Shown: positions 8,447-16,251 of the stretch, in pieces
How positions within the stretch are numbered: the stretch's first letter is position 1
Layout: each line of letters opens with the position of its first letter
Made by a program: the position numbers and the translations under genes
The notes under the pieces: generated by a model
The model's database searches: none
What the model was told of the DNA's origin: nothing
What the model saw: only the letters and a program-made list of their open reading frames with translations
Assembly: GCF_009362735.1 (NCBI RefSeq)
Contig: NZ_WHNP01000016.1
Location: 108,402-172,401, forward strand
Source: Paraburkholderia franconis
GTDB taxonomy: Bacteria; Pseudomonadota; Gammaproteobacteria; Burkholderiales; Burkholderiaceae
Direction: 5' to 3'
Length of the DNA: 64,000 nucleotides

Positions 8447-9121
8447 TCACACCGCATGGTACGTATTGGGGCCCGGCCGACAGACAGGCATAAAAGAGTC
8501 TCGACTCGAGCCGGGAGTTTTAACCTTAAGGGGATGAAGGACTTTTGGATACGGGGCAAAGCTCCCCCTGACCCTCCCCGAAGGGAGGGTACCGAGCCAT
8601 GCCGCGTATGCATCCCAAGCCGGCTGACGTGCCGGCTCGATGAACGGGGCGTCGCGGTCGTGTGCATCGCCGCAACTCAGCCAGACTGTCAGAACCTTGC
8701 ACGGTCCCTGCTCCCCTTCTAGCTGTTCACTCCCAGGTTGCGTCCGGAGCGCCCGCTTGACGCAAAACGCTGGCCGCGGGGCAAGTTGAGCCCTCTCCTC
8801 CAGCTTCAAGTGTAAGGCGCGGCTTTTATACCGTCCTTGAGTACGATTCATCCGGACGCCGTTCCTGTCGAGCAGCGTCTTCGCCATCACTCCGGCAGCC
8901 AGCGTGTACGGCCCGACCAAGGGCGTCTTTGGGTTGGCGTCGAACTCAGTTGCCACGGTGTCAAACGGTCGAAGTTCCTCTTGCTGCCTGCGCCCTTTCT
9001 CGCCATGGGATGATGAGTTGAAGCCCCCGCGTCTGCAAAGAAAGGCTTGAACCTGCGTGCTGCTGGCACCCCCCGGGTTCAGCGGCAACCCGCGTTGCGA
9101 ACCACCAGCCTCCGAAGGCAC
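8447..9121 (-). CDS. Doubtful open frame, 224 codons
   Basis: A continuous minus-strand frame runs through this otherwise empty gap. The product is rich in Arg, Pro, Ser and Gly, has no recognisable domain, signal peptide or membrane segment, and its 5' part overlaps repetitive-looking sequence. The 3' part overlaps the two hairpins at 8571-8637, which argues for a structured RNA or non-coding DNA rather than a protein. It is kept only because it is the longest frame in the gap. Confidence 0.15.
   Translation of the reverse strand: MPSEAGGSQRGLPLNPGGASSTQVQAFLCRRGGFNSSSHGEKGRRQQEELRPFDTVATEFDANPKTPLVGPYTLAAGVMAKTLLDRNGVRMNRTQGRYKSRALHLKLEERAQLAPRPAFCVKRALRTQPGSEQLEGEQGPCKVLTVWLSCGDAHDRDAPFIEPARQPAWDAYAAWLGTLPSGRVRGSFAPYPKVLHPLKVKTPGSSRDSFMPVCRPGPNTYHAV
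8571..8637. other. Two perfect hairpins, possible structured RNA
   Basis: ACCCTCCC (8571-8578) pairs perfectly with GGGAGGGT (8583-8590) across a CGAA tetraloop. Thirty bases on, AGCCGGC (8618-8624) pairs with GCCGGCT (8631-8637) across TGACGT. Neither is followed by a run of T in a clear terminator arrangement. Both could belong to one folded RNA or to a protein-binding repeat. No known RNA family was recognised. Confidence 0.35.
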
Positions 9122-9244
9122 TGGGTTCGACGCTTGGCCGAGGCCCCTGTATTTTCAGCCGCTCTCGACAATCGTCTGTGACACCGTGGTTACCTGCCAG
9201 TCGCCCCGGCAGCATGACATTTAAATAACGGTGCTAAACGGGAC

Positions 9245-9448
9245 ATGAGCACCAACTGCTGCCCAACCTTCACCTACCTTGACGCACATGAACTCGCCGA
9301 AAATCTTGGAATCTCGGCTCATGCGGTCCGGTATCGCGCCCGTCATCGCCCCTGGCTCCTGCCGCCCCCTGCGGAACTGTACGACCGCGAACTGCTCCGC
9401 TGGCGCACGGATGTTGTCGCTGTCTGGCTAAAAGCCAGAACGACCTAG
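9245..9448 (+). CDS. Small AlpA/excisionase-like helix-turn-helix protein
   Basis: The 67-residue protein begins MSTNCCPTF and contains 'YLDAHELAENLGISAHAVRYRARHRPW', a winged helix-turn-helix like that of AlpA regulators and phage excisionases. The first helix is 'DAHELAENL' and the recognition helix is 'SAHAVRYRA'; 'ELLRWRTDVVAVWL' closes the domain. Such proteins either control an integrase or act as directionality factors, which suits an island, but no integrase is next to it. The ATG follows an AT-rich stretch (ATTTAAATAA) that may hold the promoter. Eight bases separate it from the convergent XRE gene. Confidence 0.55.
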   Translation: MSTNCCPTFTYLDAHELAENLGISAHAVRYRARHRPWLLPPPAELYDRELLRWRTDVVAVWLKARTT

Positions 9449-9455
9449 ATGTCGC

Positions 9456-9770
9456 CTATTTAGGTGAAGCACGCCTGCCGCTCTTTTTAGCGACGGCAGC
9501 TGGCGCCGGCTCCTGACTACCGTCATCGTCTTCATTTTTCGCAAGCAGCTCCGCAGGGTCGCACTCGAGCGCCCTCGCGAGCAGATATATGTTGTCTAGC
9601 GAAATGTTTGTAACCATTCGCTCCACCTGACTCACGTACGTCCGGTGTAGCCCAGCGAGGTCGGCAAGTCCCTCCTGCGAGACCCGGAGCCTGTGGCGAA
9701 ATTTTTTTAAATTGTCGGACAGGCGCTTCCGAAGCGCCATCTGCTCCAACGTAATTTGCGGTTCGTTCAT
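9456..9770 (-). CDS. XRE-family transcriptional regulator
   Basis: From the ATG at 9770 the product has 104 residues. Residues about 11-66 form an XRE helix-turn-helix (KKFRHRLRVSQEGLADLAGLH..YVSQVERMVTNISLDNIYLLARALECDPAELL), followed by an acidic linker and a Lys/Arg-rich tail. It lies divergent to the unknown gene at 9968, and a 15-bp iteron array lies between them, so it probably represses both directions. A longer frame exists to 9965, but it translates the iterons into a Cys/Arg repeat and is not believable. Confidence 0.75.
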   Translation of the reverse strand: MNEPQITLEQMALRKRLSDNLKKFRHRLRVSQEGLADLAGLHRTYVSQVERMVTNISLDNIYLLARALECDPAELLAKNEDDDGSQEPAPAAVAKKSGRRASPK

Positions 9771-9803
9771 GGTGCGCCAGCATCCACGAACGCAGCGTTT
9801 GAA

Positions 9804-9893
9804 TCTACAGTCAATGTATCGACAGCTTTTAGGTCTACAGCTTTTACGTCTACACTGTTTACATCTACAGCGTTTACATCTACACTGATTTAA
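9804..9893. repeat. Six 15-bp iterons between divergent genes
   Basis: The core TCTACA (once TCGACA) begins at 9804, 9819, 9834, 9849, 9864 and 9879, exactly 15 bases apart. The repeat unit is close to TCTACAGCTTTTACG, with variation in the last part. Two spacings make 30 bases, so alternate copies face the same side of the helix. The array ends 34 bases before the XRE start codon at 9770 and about 75-105 bases before the plus-strand gene. It is most likely an operator array for the XRE protein; an origin-type iteron array is the alternative. Confidence 0.7.
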
Positions 9894-9967
9894 AGAGATT
9901 TGCGGCTGCTCGAACAACGCACAGTTGAACGAGGTTCGTGCTGGTTCACTGACCTTGCGATTCAAAT

Positions 9968-10474
9968 TTGACGAAAAGTGGCACGACGGAGGAGAAGTTG
10001 CAGCCGATTAGCTATGTACCCGCGACTACTCGCGCGACGATGTATGCCCTCGGCTGCCCCGTGACTGTGCAAATTGGCGACGAAACTATCGCGCCCTCGC
10101 CGACGGAAATGCCAGGAGAAATTGATTGGCGAACCGACTTACTGCGATGGCTAGTGAGACGGACGATGTTTCACTTAATTTCAGTTCCCCAGGACGAGCG
10201 CGCCGGCAGCCTTGAGGATATCGAGCAATCGCTTGTCCGCGATACTCGACTGCACGTCGTCGAGGCGCATGCGGTCGCAGAGTTAGCGTTGCAGTCAGTG
10301 GATGCCCTGTCCACGGAACAGGTAGCAAGCCTGGGCAAGCGTCTCGCGGCGTTCCACGCGCATCTGGAGCGGGAATGGTCTTTGTTGGCTACGCGCTACG
10401 AGCTGTTGTTAAAAGCCGATAGCACCAGGGAATTTTCAACGACGTCGAGTCCGTCTCAGATATCAAACGGCTAG
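9968..10474 (+). CDS. Unknown protein, 168 residues
   Basis: No family was recognised. The product is soluble, with no signal or membrane segment; the second half is helical and Glu/Leu-rich (VSLGKR-like, HLEREWSLLATRYELLL). The frame opens at a TTG at 9968. A second TTG at 9998 is preceded by GGAGGAGAAG and is the better start by ribosome binding site; an ATG at 10040 is a third choice. It is divergent from the XRE regulator across the iterons, so it is probably the gene that regulator controls. Confidence 0.5.
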   Translation: MTKSGTTEEKLQPISYVPATTRATMYALGCPVTVQIGDETIAPSPTEMPGEIDWRTDLLRWLVRRTMFHLISVPQDERAGSLEDIEQSLVRDTRLHVVEAHAVAELALQSVDALSTEQVASLGKRLAAFHAHLEREWSLLATRYELLLKADSTREFSTTSSPSQISNG

Positions 10475-10523
10475 GACGTCAAAGCCCGTCGATGGCTCTG
10501 ACGAGCGCAAGGAAAGTCAACTC

Positions 10524-10841
10524 ATGACGGTCATACGTGCGTTGTCAGTTGAAGACCGTCCGAGGGTCGAACTGATTCAATGGCGAGTCATGGAAGTATC
10601 AGCCACAGGAGCTCGTCATCTAGTCGGATGCGAAACGCTTGGATTCTACGGTCGTGTAAGTTCTGCGATTGCGTCCTTCGATATCCTCACGGGAGATGCT
10701 CAAACGCGCTCGGGAAGAAGATATGTACTCAGGGGACGGCCAGGATTTCATCCCGCAGCAGAGTACACCTGGACACGGTGGTGCGGGTTGAACAATGTCG
10801 ACGAGTTCATTGACGTTACCAACGACTATCTCGAATCGTAG
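10524..10841 (+). CDS. Unknown small protein, 105 residues
   Basis: No named family was recognised. The sequence reads as a compact soluble beta-rich protein: 'GFYGRVSSAIASFDILTGDAQTRSGRRYVLRGRPG' followed by 'AEYTWTRWCGLNNVDEF'. Similar short proteins with a 'TRSGR.Y.L.G..G' core are common in accessory regions of Burkholderiales, to my recollection, without known function. An AAGGAAAGTCAACTC stretch before the ATG supplies the ribosome binding site. It stands 49 bases after the preceding gene, in the same direction. Confidence 0.55.
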   Translation: MTVIRALSVEDRPRVELIQWRVMEVSATGARHLVGCETLGFYGRVSSAIASFDILTGDAQTRSGRRYVLRGRPGFHPAAEYTWTRWCGLNNVDEFIDVTNDYLES

Positions 10842-10922
10842 CTTCGGGATTCCGGTTTGCGCGGCGGTCGTCAGCACCATTGAGAAAGCGCTGGTGTGGA
10901 TGACTTCGAACTACATCTGGCA

Positions 10923-11384
10923 ATGACCTATCGAGACATTGTGCAGCTGATGCTGGTGACGGCGATGTTCGCGAGTGCGGCAGTCCTTGGCCTGATGCTT
11001 GGAAGGCTACTGCGCGACACACTGACAGCAGCACCTACTCCACGAACCGCGCGAGCACGAGAATATTTGCACGCGTGCCACGACCCTGGCATGACCGCGG
11101 AATCGCGAATCTCGTGCGCATGTGAGTCGCTTTATTTCTGTTGCGTCGAAATCTCTGACCGCATCGGCCTGGATGTGACCCACGGCGACCATCCAGACCG
11201 AGCCTTTGTGGAAGGTGCGACCCGAGCTCTCAATATTCCCAACCCCGATGTCGACAGAATCCTCGCCCTTTTGGATTGGCGCTTATACCCAGTCCCGTCG
11301 CATCCGCCGCCGTGCACACAGGAAGTGGCTTGGGGAGTCGCGAAACGGATTTACGTTAAAACTCTGCGGTTTCTTGGAACATAG
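10923..11384 (+). CDS. Unknown protein with one N-terminal membrane segment
   Basis: From the ATG at 10923 the product has 153 residues; a GTG at 10896 would add nine. Residues about 5-28 (IVQLMLVTAMFASAAVLGLM) form a membrane helix, followed by a soluble domain with several Cys (CESLYFCCVEISDRIG) and 'DHPDRAFVEGA'. No family was recognised. It ends six bases before the broken phosphoesterase gene and may be co-transcribed with it. Confidence 0.5.
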   Translation: MTYRDIVQLMLVTAMFASAAVLGLMLGRLLRDTLTAAPTPRTARAREYLHACHDPGMTAESRISCACESLYFCCVEISDRIGLDVTHGDHPDRAFVEGATRALNIPNPDVDRILALLDWRLYPVPSHPPPCTQEVAWGVAKRIYVKTLRFLGT

Positions 11385-11390
11385 TGCCAA

Positions 11391-12188
11391 ATGCGCATCC
11401 AGCTTGCTTCCGACCTGCATCTAGAGTTGCTTGCTCGTCAGTACCCTGGCGAGACGCTCATTAGGCCCGCGCATCAGGTCGACGTGCTCGTGCTCACGGG
11501 CGATATCGCAAATGGGAGCGAGGCTGTGAACTTGTTCGCGCGTTGGCCCGTCCCATTGCTTTAGGTAACGGGAAATCGTGAGGCATATCACGACTGTAGT
11601 GAAGACGTCCTCGACAGTATCAGAGCAAAGGCGCAAGGCACTTCCGTCAGATTCCTTGAGCGCGATTCCGCGGATTTCGGCGGTGTGCGATTTTTGGGCT
11701 GCACGCTATGGACAGACTACTGCCTGTTCGACAAACAGTTACAGGACCAAGCAATGAAAACCGCACAGCGTAGGCTGCATGACCACCGCGTCATTCGGAC
11801 TCGCGCGGGCGAGCGATTCCGGCCCGAAGACGCGTTGCGGAACCACCAACTGTCACTCGCCTGGCTACGCGACGAGCTGTCACGACCTTACGATGGAAAA
11901 ACGGTGGTCATCACGCATCACGGCCCTCATCCACATTCTGTTCATCCAAGGTACGCGGGCGACATCACGAATGCGGCGTTCGCGAGCGACCTGACTAGAT
12001 TGGTTGAACACGTGGATTTTTGGTTGCATGGCCACGTCCACGATTCTTGCGACTACATGGTGGGGAATTGCCGTGTCGTGGCAAATCCCAGGGGCTACGC
12101 CTGGAATCGACTGAACGCAAGAAGTCCGAAAGCGCTGGGCTTTGAAAACCAGTCGTTCGAGTACGCGTGTGTCATCGACATTTACTGA
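11391..12188 (+). pseudogene. Calcineurin-like metallophosphoesterase with an in-frame amber stop
   Basis: One frame from 11391 to 12188 encodes 265 residues interrupted only by TAG at 11562 (codon 58). The family motifs are in order: 'ASDLHLE' (DxH), 'VLTGDIANG' (GDI), 'TGNREAYHD', 'VVITHHGPHPHS' and 'WLHGHVHDSC' (GHxH). The stop falls where relatives have an aromatic residue before V-x-GNHE, and TAG is one base from TAC or TAT. GNHE reads GNRE, which removes a metal-binding His by one base change. Both are substitutions rather than indels, so real decay is likelier than sequencing error. The part from 11685 could be read alone but would lack half the metal site. Confidence 0.8.
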
Positions 12189-12206
12189 ATCCGTTGCCCA
12201 AAGCCA

Positions 12207-13304
12207 ATGAAAGTCGCAGATTTGATTGCTCGTCTTAAGGAGGTTCCGCCGGAATCGGTGGTGCTGCTGCTTCCGGCTAATGGAAGCGAGTCACTGATTG
12301 ACGAACTCGGCCAGGTGTACGTTCCCAATCGTGAGTGGACCTGTGAGCGACAATACCGCGAAGACGGCAAAAGCACAGATTACCGGCATCCCTTCAACAC
12401 AGGGATGACTTATGGCTTCAATGTCGAGAAAGACGAGGCCTGGAAGGAACGAGTGGTCGTTCTGGCTCCGATAGATGAGAACCTCGACCAGATATTTCCT
12501 GACAGCGATACCGTGCAGAGCGCAAGCGCGCTTAGGGACGAATTGCGCGAACAGGCCATGCATGCTCGGCGCGCGATGGTTGAAAGCGGCGAGCTACTGC
12601 CCGAAGCCAACTTCCGCGCAGCACTGGCAGTCAGCGAATCGACTCTCACGGCATGGATTGAAAAAGGGAGCGTCTTTGGAATACGCGTCGACGACACCGT
12701 CGCATATCCTCGACTCTTCTGCGACAGCCGGGTCAATCGGAAGCTGTTGTTCAAAATTGCACGGATGCTCGTTCCGGCACCGCCTGACGCTCGCCTGGAC
12801 TTCTTGACAACAAGGAGTGGCGCTCTTGGTGGACGAGTTCCGATAAAGATGCTCCGGAAAAAGCGCAACTATCGACGCGTCCGCGACTTCGCTGCGGCGT
12901 GGGCGTCTGAGTTTTCAAGAACTGTCGTGACCTTCTACGAAGGTGACCACGAGGCTCCCCCTCCGGATGTTGAGGCGCTGTATACATCGGCAGTTGAAGT
13001 CGACTTCCGACGTCCCATCTGGCGTCGCGCCCTCAAAGCGCTCACGTCCTTCGGCTATCAATGGCCGCATCAAGTTCCTTCTGCACCTAGCTCGTTCACG
13101 TTTTTCATTGAACGCCACATGGCTGGTGACATTGGCTTCGAGGTCGAGGCGTGGCTTCACTTCAACCAGACTCGCGACACCGCGTGCGTCACAGTCTCCA
13201 AGGTAGAGACAGCGCCACTCGTTCTCCACCTGAATCCATTCCGTGGCGGTCAAACGGTAGCGGACGTTGCCCGTGCTGTCCTTGAACTGCTACCAACGCG
13301 GTGA
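12207..13304 (+). CDS. Unknown protein with a central helix-turn-helix-like segment, 365 residues
   Basis: The N-terminus 'MKVADLIARLKEVPPESVVLLLPA' resembles a small domain common in hypothetical proteins of this order. Around residues 120-215 is a region like Xre/MbcA/ParS-type DNA-binding proteins: 'LPEANFRAALAVSESTLTAWIEKGSVFGIRVDD' followed by 'LDFLTTRSGALGGRVPIKMLRK'. The C-terminal 150 residues are unassigned and contain 'GFEVEAWLHFN' and 'FRGGQTVADVARAVLELL'. It starts 18 bases after the phosphoesterase frame. A regulatory or antitoxin-like role is possible but not shown. Confidence 0.55.
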   Translation: MKVADLIARLKEVPPESVVLLLPANGSESLIDELGQVYVPNREWTCERQYREDGKSTDYRHPFNTGMTYGFNVEKDEAWKERVVVLAPIDENLDQIFPDSDTVQSASALRDELREQAMHARRAMVESGELLPEANFRAALAVSESTLTAWIEKGSVFGIRVDDTVAYPRLFCDSRVNRKLLFKIARMLVPAPPDARLDFLTTRSGALGGRVPIKMLRKKRNYRRVRDFAAAWASEFSRTVVTFYEGDHEAPPPDVEALYTSAVEVDFRRPIWRRALKALTSFGYQWPHQVPSAPSSFTFFIERHMAGDIGFEVEAWLHFNQTRDTACVTVSKVETAPLVLHLNPFRGGQTVADVARAVLELLPTR

Positions 13305-13424
13305 GTTTTCCACCCGCGACCGAGATGAAGGTATACGGTAGTAGTGCCTGCCCGCTTGTTGAGGAGTCCGACCCACGGGACTGTGCCGACTGCACGACTG
13401 GCTCTATTTTTGTGGAGGGGTGAG

Positions 13425-13976
13425 ATGCTGACAGGACTTCCCGGACCGACGCTTTACGTGCCGCCGCCCCGACGCATGGGCGGACATGTGCTCTACTTGG
13501 ATTTTGACGGGGTTGCCCACCCCGAGTCCGTGTATCTGCTCCACAAACACGGGCCTACTTTGCTTAACGCACCCGGTCATGTTTTGTTTGAGCACTGTGC
13601 GCTGCTGGAGGAGGTGCTCGCCCCGTACTCTGAAGTCCGCATTGTCCTGTCGACATCATGGGTGCGTCGCTATCGCGGCAGTGTACGCCGCTTGTCGCGC
13701 AGACTGCCCCCTGCGTTGCGAGCAAGAGTAGTCGGTGCGACGTATCACAGCAAAATGGACCAACATGAGTTCGCGGCTGCGCCTCGAGGCATGCAGGTTT
13801 GGGGCGATGTTCTGCGCCGTAAGCCGCAGAAGTGGCTTGCATTAGATGATGACTGGCTGCATTGGCCGGCGTGGTGTCGAGAGAACTTGATTCGCACGGA
13901 CCCTGTTCTCGGTATCAGCGAGCCGAGCGTGCTTGCCGAGCTCAAGGAGAAACTTCTTGCGATGCACGGAGGGTGA
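13425..13976 (+). CDS. HAD-superfamily phosphatase domain protein
   Basis: The 183-residue protein has HAD motif I 'LYLDFDGVAHP', motif II 'IVLSTSWVRRY' and motif IV 'KWLALDDDW'. The order and short cap resemble the HAD domains found in RNA-repair 'Swiss army knife' proteins and their stand-alone relatives. It probably removes phosphate from a nucleic acid or nucleotide; the substrate is unknown. ATG 13425 is chosen because GGAGGGG sits seven bases upstream; the longer frame from 13344 has none. The stop is followed after four bases by a small helix-turn-helix gene, so the two form a pair. Confidence 0.7.
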   Translation: MLTGLPGPTLYVPPPRRMGGHVLYLDFDGVAHPESVYLLHKHGPTLLNAPGHVLFEHCALLEEVLAPYSEVRIVLSTSWVRRYRGSVRRLSRRLPPALRARVVGATYHSKMDQHEFAAAPRGMQVWGDVLRRKPQKWLALDDDWLHWPAWCRENLIRTDPVLGISEPSVLAELKEKLLAMHGG

Positions 13977-13980
13977 TTTG

Positions 13981-14202
13981 ATGTCAGTCACCGAGGTCGC
14001 GCAGCTCCTCAACGTGAGCCGCGGCTATGTCGTGCGGAAATTGCTGCGCAAGCACGTTCTGCGACCAGTCGTTGTCGTTGGTGGTCGGAGGTACGTACCG
14101 CGCATAAAGGCCAAAGCGTATAGCCGCAAACGGAAGAGGATTGCGCGCAGGGCGCTGCGGGAGCTGTCGCGCGTTTCTCAAGAGGCGGGTGTGTATCCGT
14201 GA
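13981..14202 (+). CDS. Small excisionase/antitoxin-type helix-turn-helix protein
   Basis: From the ATG at 13981 the product has 73 residues. 'MSVTEVAQLLNVSRGYVVRKLLRKHVLRPVVVVGGRRYVP' matches the MerR/excisionase-like helix-turn-helix: first helix 'TEVAQLLNV', recognition helix 'RGYVVRKLLR', and a wing with the usual G-x-R-x-V. The rest is Lys/Arg-rich. It follows the HAD gene by four bases and is probably translated from the same message. Confidence 0.65.
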   Translation: MSVTEVAQLLNVSRGYVVRKLLRKHVLRPVVVVGGRRYVPRIKAKAYSRKRKRIARRALRELSRVSQEAGVYP

Positions 14203-14233
14203 ACCGAATCTGGTCAAGGATGGAGTGGCCGAC

Positions 14234-14731
14234 CTACATCACGACAGGAAAGCTTGGCAACTCTTCTCGTGGTGGCCTATGGGCCGGGAAGTGTTTGTTG
14301 AGCAGTGCGGTAACCTGCTCGATACCTCGTACGGCACCCGACTGGTATTTGCCGCACTGAAAGTCCGACTCCATCATTCGGCAAACAGCTTCCCAGTCGT
14401 CTACCGAGACTCGTGAATGGATGCCCCGGTCGGCGATGATTTCAACGTCGCGGTCTGCCAGCAGGAGGTAAATGAGAACGCCATTGTTGTCTTCAGTGTC
14501 CCAAACCCGAAGCTGGGAAAAGACGTCTATCGCCCGTTCACGTGCAGTCAATCCATCGAAAAGAGCGGCACTATGCAACGCGCCCTCGACGACGAACCTC
14601 ACCTGGCCGACATGGGCTTTGTGACTCTCCTGAATGGCTATCTCGATGGCCGACAGGGTGCGCGGTGGAAACGCCACCTTGACCCGCCAATGGGTCATCA
14701 TCAGATGCCGGACGATACGTTTCAGGTCCAC
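14234..14731 (-). CDS. TPM-domain protein
   Basis: The 165-residue protein carries a TPM domain: 'IEIAIQESHKAHVGQVRFVVEGAL' and 'NNGVLIYLLLADRDVEIIADRGIHSRV', which are the two best-conserved strands of this fold. There is no signal peptide in the visible start. In the common lemA-ygcG-tpm arrangement this is the third, cytoplasmic-facing or membrane-associated member; the molecular role is not known. Only three bases separate it from the gene at 14735, so the three genes form one operon running leftwards. Confidence 0.8.
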   Translation of the reverse strand: MDLKRIVRHLMMTHWRVKVAFPPRTLSAIEIAIQESHKAHVGQVRFVVEGALHSAALFDGLTARERAIDVFSQLRVWDTEDNNGVLIYLLLADRDVEIIADRGIHSRVSVDDWEAVCRMMESDFQCGKYQSGAVRGIEQVTALLNKHFPAHRPPREELPSFPVVM

Positions 14732-14734
14732 GGT

Positions 14735-15592
14735 TTACCACCTTCCCGACGCGCCACCACCGCCAAAGCCGCCGCCACCGCCTCTGAAAATATCGCGGTT
14801 TGAGCGACCGCCGAACCCGCCTGACCCGCCACCAATGTACCGCCCGCCAACGTAGGCACCCATGCCGCTGCCGACAAGCGTGAATATGAGCGCGATTGCT
14901 CCGGCAACGATGGCGACGACAATTGCGCCAGAAAGCACCCACGCCAGCACACCGATAATACCGCCCGTCACAACAGCGCCGGGCAACCGGCCGAGCAAGG
15001 CGCGCAGCAAGCCGCCCGCGACGACTGCCATCACGAACAATACCGGCAGTAGCCGTCCAATACCCTCGGACTCACCGTGACGTGGTGCCGGTGCTGGTAA
15101 CGGTTCGCCATTGACGACACGGATAATGCTGTCAACGCCGGCGGCGATGCCGCCATAGAAGTCGCCCTGCTTGAACCTGGGAACAATCACCTCACGGATA
15201 ATCCGGCTGCTGGTCGCGTCGTTCAGCGGACCTTCAAGGCCGTATCCGACCTCGATGCGCAGCGAGCGGTCGTTCTTGGCGACAATCAACAACGCGCTGT
15301 CATCAACCTTTTGCCGCCCGAGCTTCCATTGCTCAACCACACGCATGGAATACTGCTCGATTGTCTCGGGCTGCGTGGTTGGGACGATGAGAACTGAAAT
15401 CTGGGTTCCCTTACGGGCCTCAAAATCTTTGAGCGTTTGCTCGAGTGCAGAACGCTGGTCGCTTGTCAGAGTGCCCGTCTCGTCCGTGACGCGGGCGGTC
15501 AGCGACGGGATGGGCACCTCGGCACGTACCTCGGCTCCGGCGAAGGCAAAAGCCGCAACGAGCAACACGAACAGTAAGCGAACGAAGTTCAA
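14735..15592 (-). CDS. YgcG-type TPM-domain membrane protein
   Basis: The 285-residue product has a signal peptide (FVRLLFVLLVAAFAFAGAEVRAE), a TPM domain ('VTDETGTLTSDQRSALEQTL', 'ALLIVAKNDRSLRIEVGYGLEG', 'IIREVIVPRFKQGDFYGGIAAG'), two or three membrane segments around residues 180-250, and a Gly-rich tail ending GGASGRW, as in YgcG proteins. It starts with TTG overlapping the lemA stop codon, so it is translationally coupled to lemA. The complex acts at the inner membrane; its function is unresolved, with proposals of roles in membrane stress. Confidence 0.85.
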   Translation of the reverse strand: MNFVRLLFVLLVAAFAFAGAEVRAEVPIPSLTARVTDETGTLTSDQRSALEQTLKDFEARKGTQISVLIVPTTQPETIEQYSMRVVEQWKLGRQKVDDSALLIVAKNDRSLRIEVGYGLEGPLNDATSSRIIREVIVPRFKQGDFYGGIAAGVDSIIRVVNGEPLPAPAPRHGESEGIGRLLPVLFVMAVVAGGLLRALLGRLPGAVVTGGIIGVLAWVLSGAIVVAIVAGAIALIFTLVGSGMGAYVGGRYIGGGSGGFGGRSNRDIFRGGGGGFGGGGASGRW

Positions 15593-16251
15593 TTGTTCGC
15601 CCCACCCGCCGATGCCGGCGTCGCCCCGAAGTCGACACGGGGCGGCCTTGAAATCTCAGCTTCCTTTGCAACGGAAAAGTTCGGCTTATCCTGATAGCCG
15701 AACGCCTTTGCCGTCAGGTTGTTCGGGAACGACCTGACTGTCGAGTTGTACTGCTGCACGGCCCCGATATAGCGGGTCCGCGCAACCGCAATCCGGTTCT
15801 CTGTTCCCTCGATCTGAGCCTGCAAATCCCTGAAATTCGCGTCGGACTTGAGTTGCGGGTAGTTTTCCGACACCACCAGCAAACGGGAGAGGGACGATGT
15901 GAGCAGGCCCTGAGCTGATTCGAATCGCGCAAACGCCTGTGGGTCGGACAGTAGCTCCGGAGTGGCCCGGATAGAATCGACCTGAGCGCGAGCCTCAGTC
16001 ACCTTCGTCAGAACTTCCTTCTCCTGATTGGCGTACCCCTTCACTGTGTTCACGAGATTAGGCACGAGGTCAGCGCGGCGCTGGTACTGGTTCAAAACCT
16101 CCGACCAGCTTGCCTTGACCTGTTCGTCCTCAGTCTGGATGGCGTTGTAGCCGCATCCGGCGAGCAGGAACGCCATGACAACAAGGACGACGTTCGCAAG
16201 AACCCACACCGGTCCCTGTTCACCGATAGCGCATATCCGTACGTTGCGCAT
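15589..16251 (-). CDS. lemA: LemA family membrane protein
   Basis: From ATG 16251 (preceded by GAAGGAG) the product has 220 residues. An N-terminal membrane segment or lipoprotein-like signal (VVLVVMAFLLAGCGYN, lipobox LAGC) is followed by the LemA core: 'DEQVKASWSEVLNQYQRRADLVPNLVNTVKGYANQEKEVLTKVTEARA', later 'NYPQLKSDANFRDLQAQIEGTENRIAVARTRY' and 'NLTAKAFGYQDKPNF'. It leads the lemA-ygcG-tpm operon. LemA proteins form helical bundles outside the membrane; the function is poorly known. Confidence 0.92.
   Translation of the reverse strand: MRNVRICAIGEQGPVWVLANVVLVVMAFLLAGCGYNAIQTEDEQVKASWSEVLNQYQRRADLVPNLVNTVKGYANQEKEVLTKVTEARAQVDSIRATPELLSDPQAFARFESAQGLLTSSLSRLLVVSENYPQLKSDANFRDLQAQIEGTENRIAVARTRYIGAVQQYNSTVRSFPNNLTAKAFGYQDKPNFSVAKEAEISRPPRVDFGATPASAGGANN

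Larger units (their letters stand above)
7377..9244. other. 1.9-kb gap without a convincing gene
   Basis: Only small or compositionally odd reading frames occur here. The stretch contains an AT-rich segment with DnaA-like boxes (7741-8040), two strong hairpins (8571-8637) and one minus-strand frame of 224 codons, each listed separately. No transposase, integrase or known RNA was recognised. Confidence 0.5.

Noticed and set aside
9804..9893. Iterons as part of a CRISPR-like or origin array
   Set aside because: Period of 15 bases leaves no spacers, and no replication initiator gene is adjacent; an operator array is the better reading.
9771..9965. N-terminal extension of the XRE regulator with a Cys/Arg repeat
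   Set aside because: The extension is the translation of the 15-bp iterons. A good ATG at 9770 gives a normal XRE protein.
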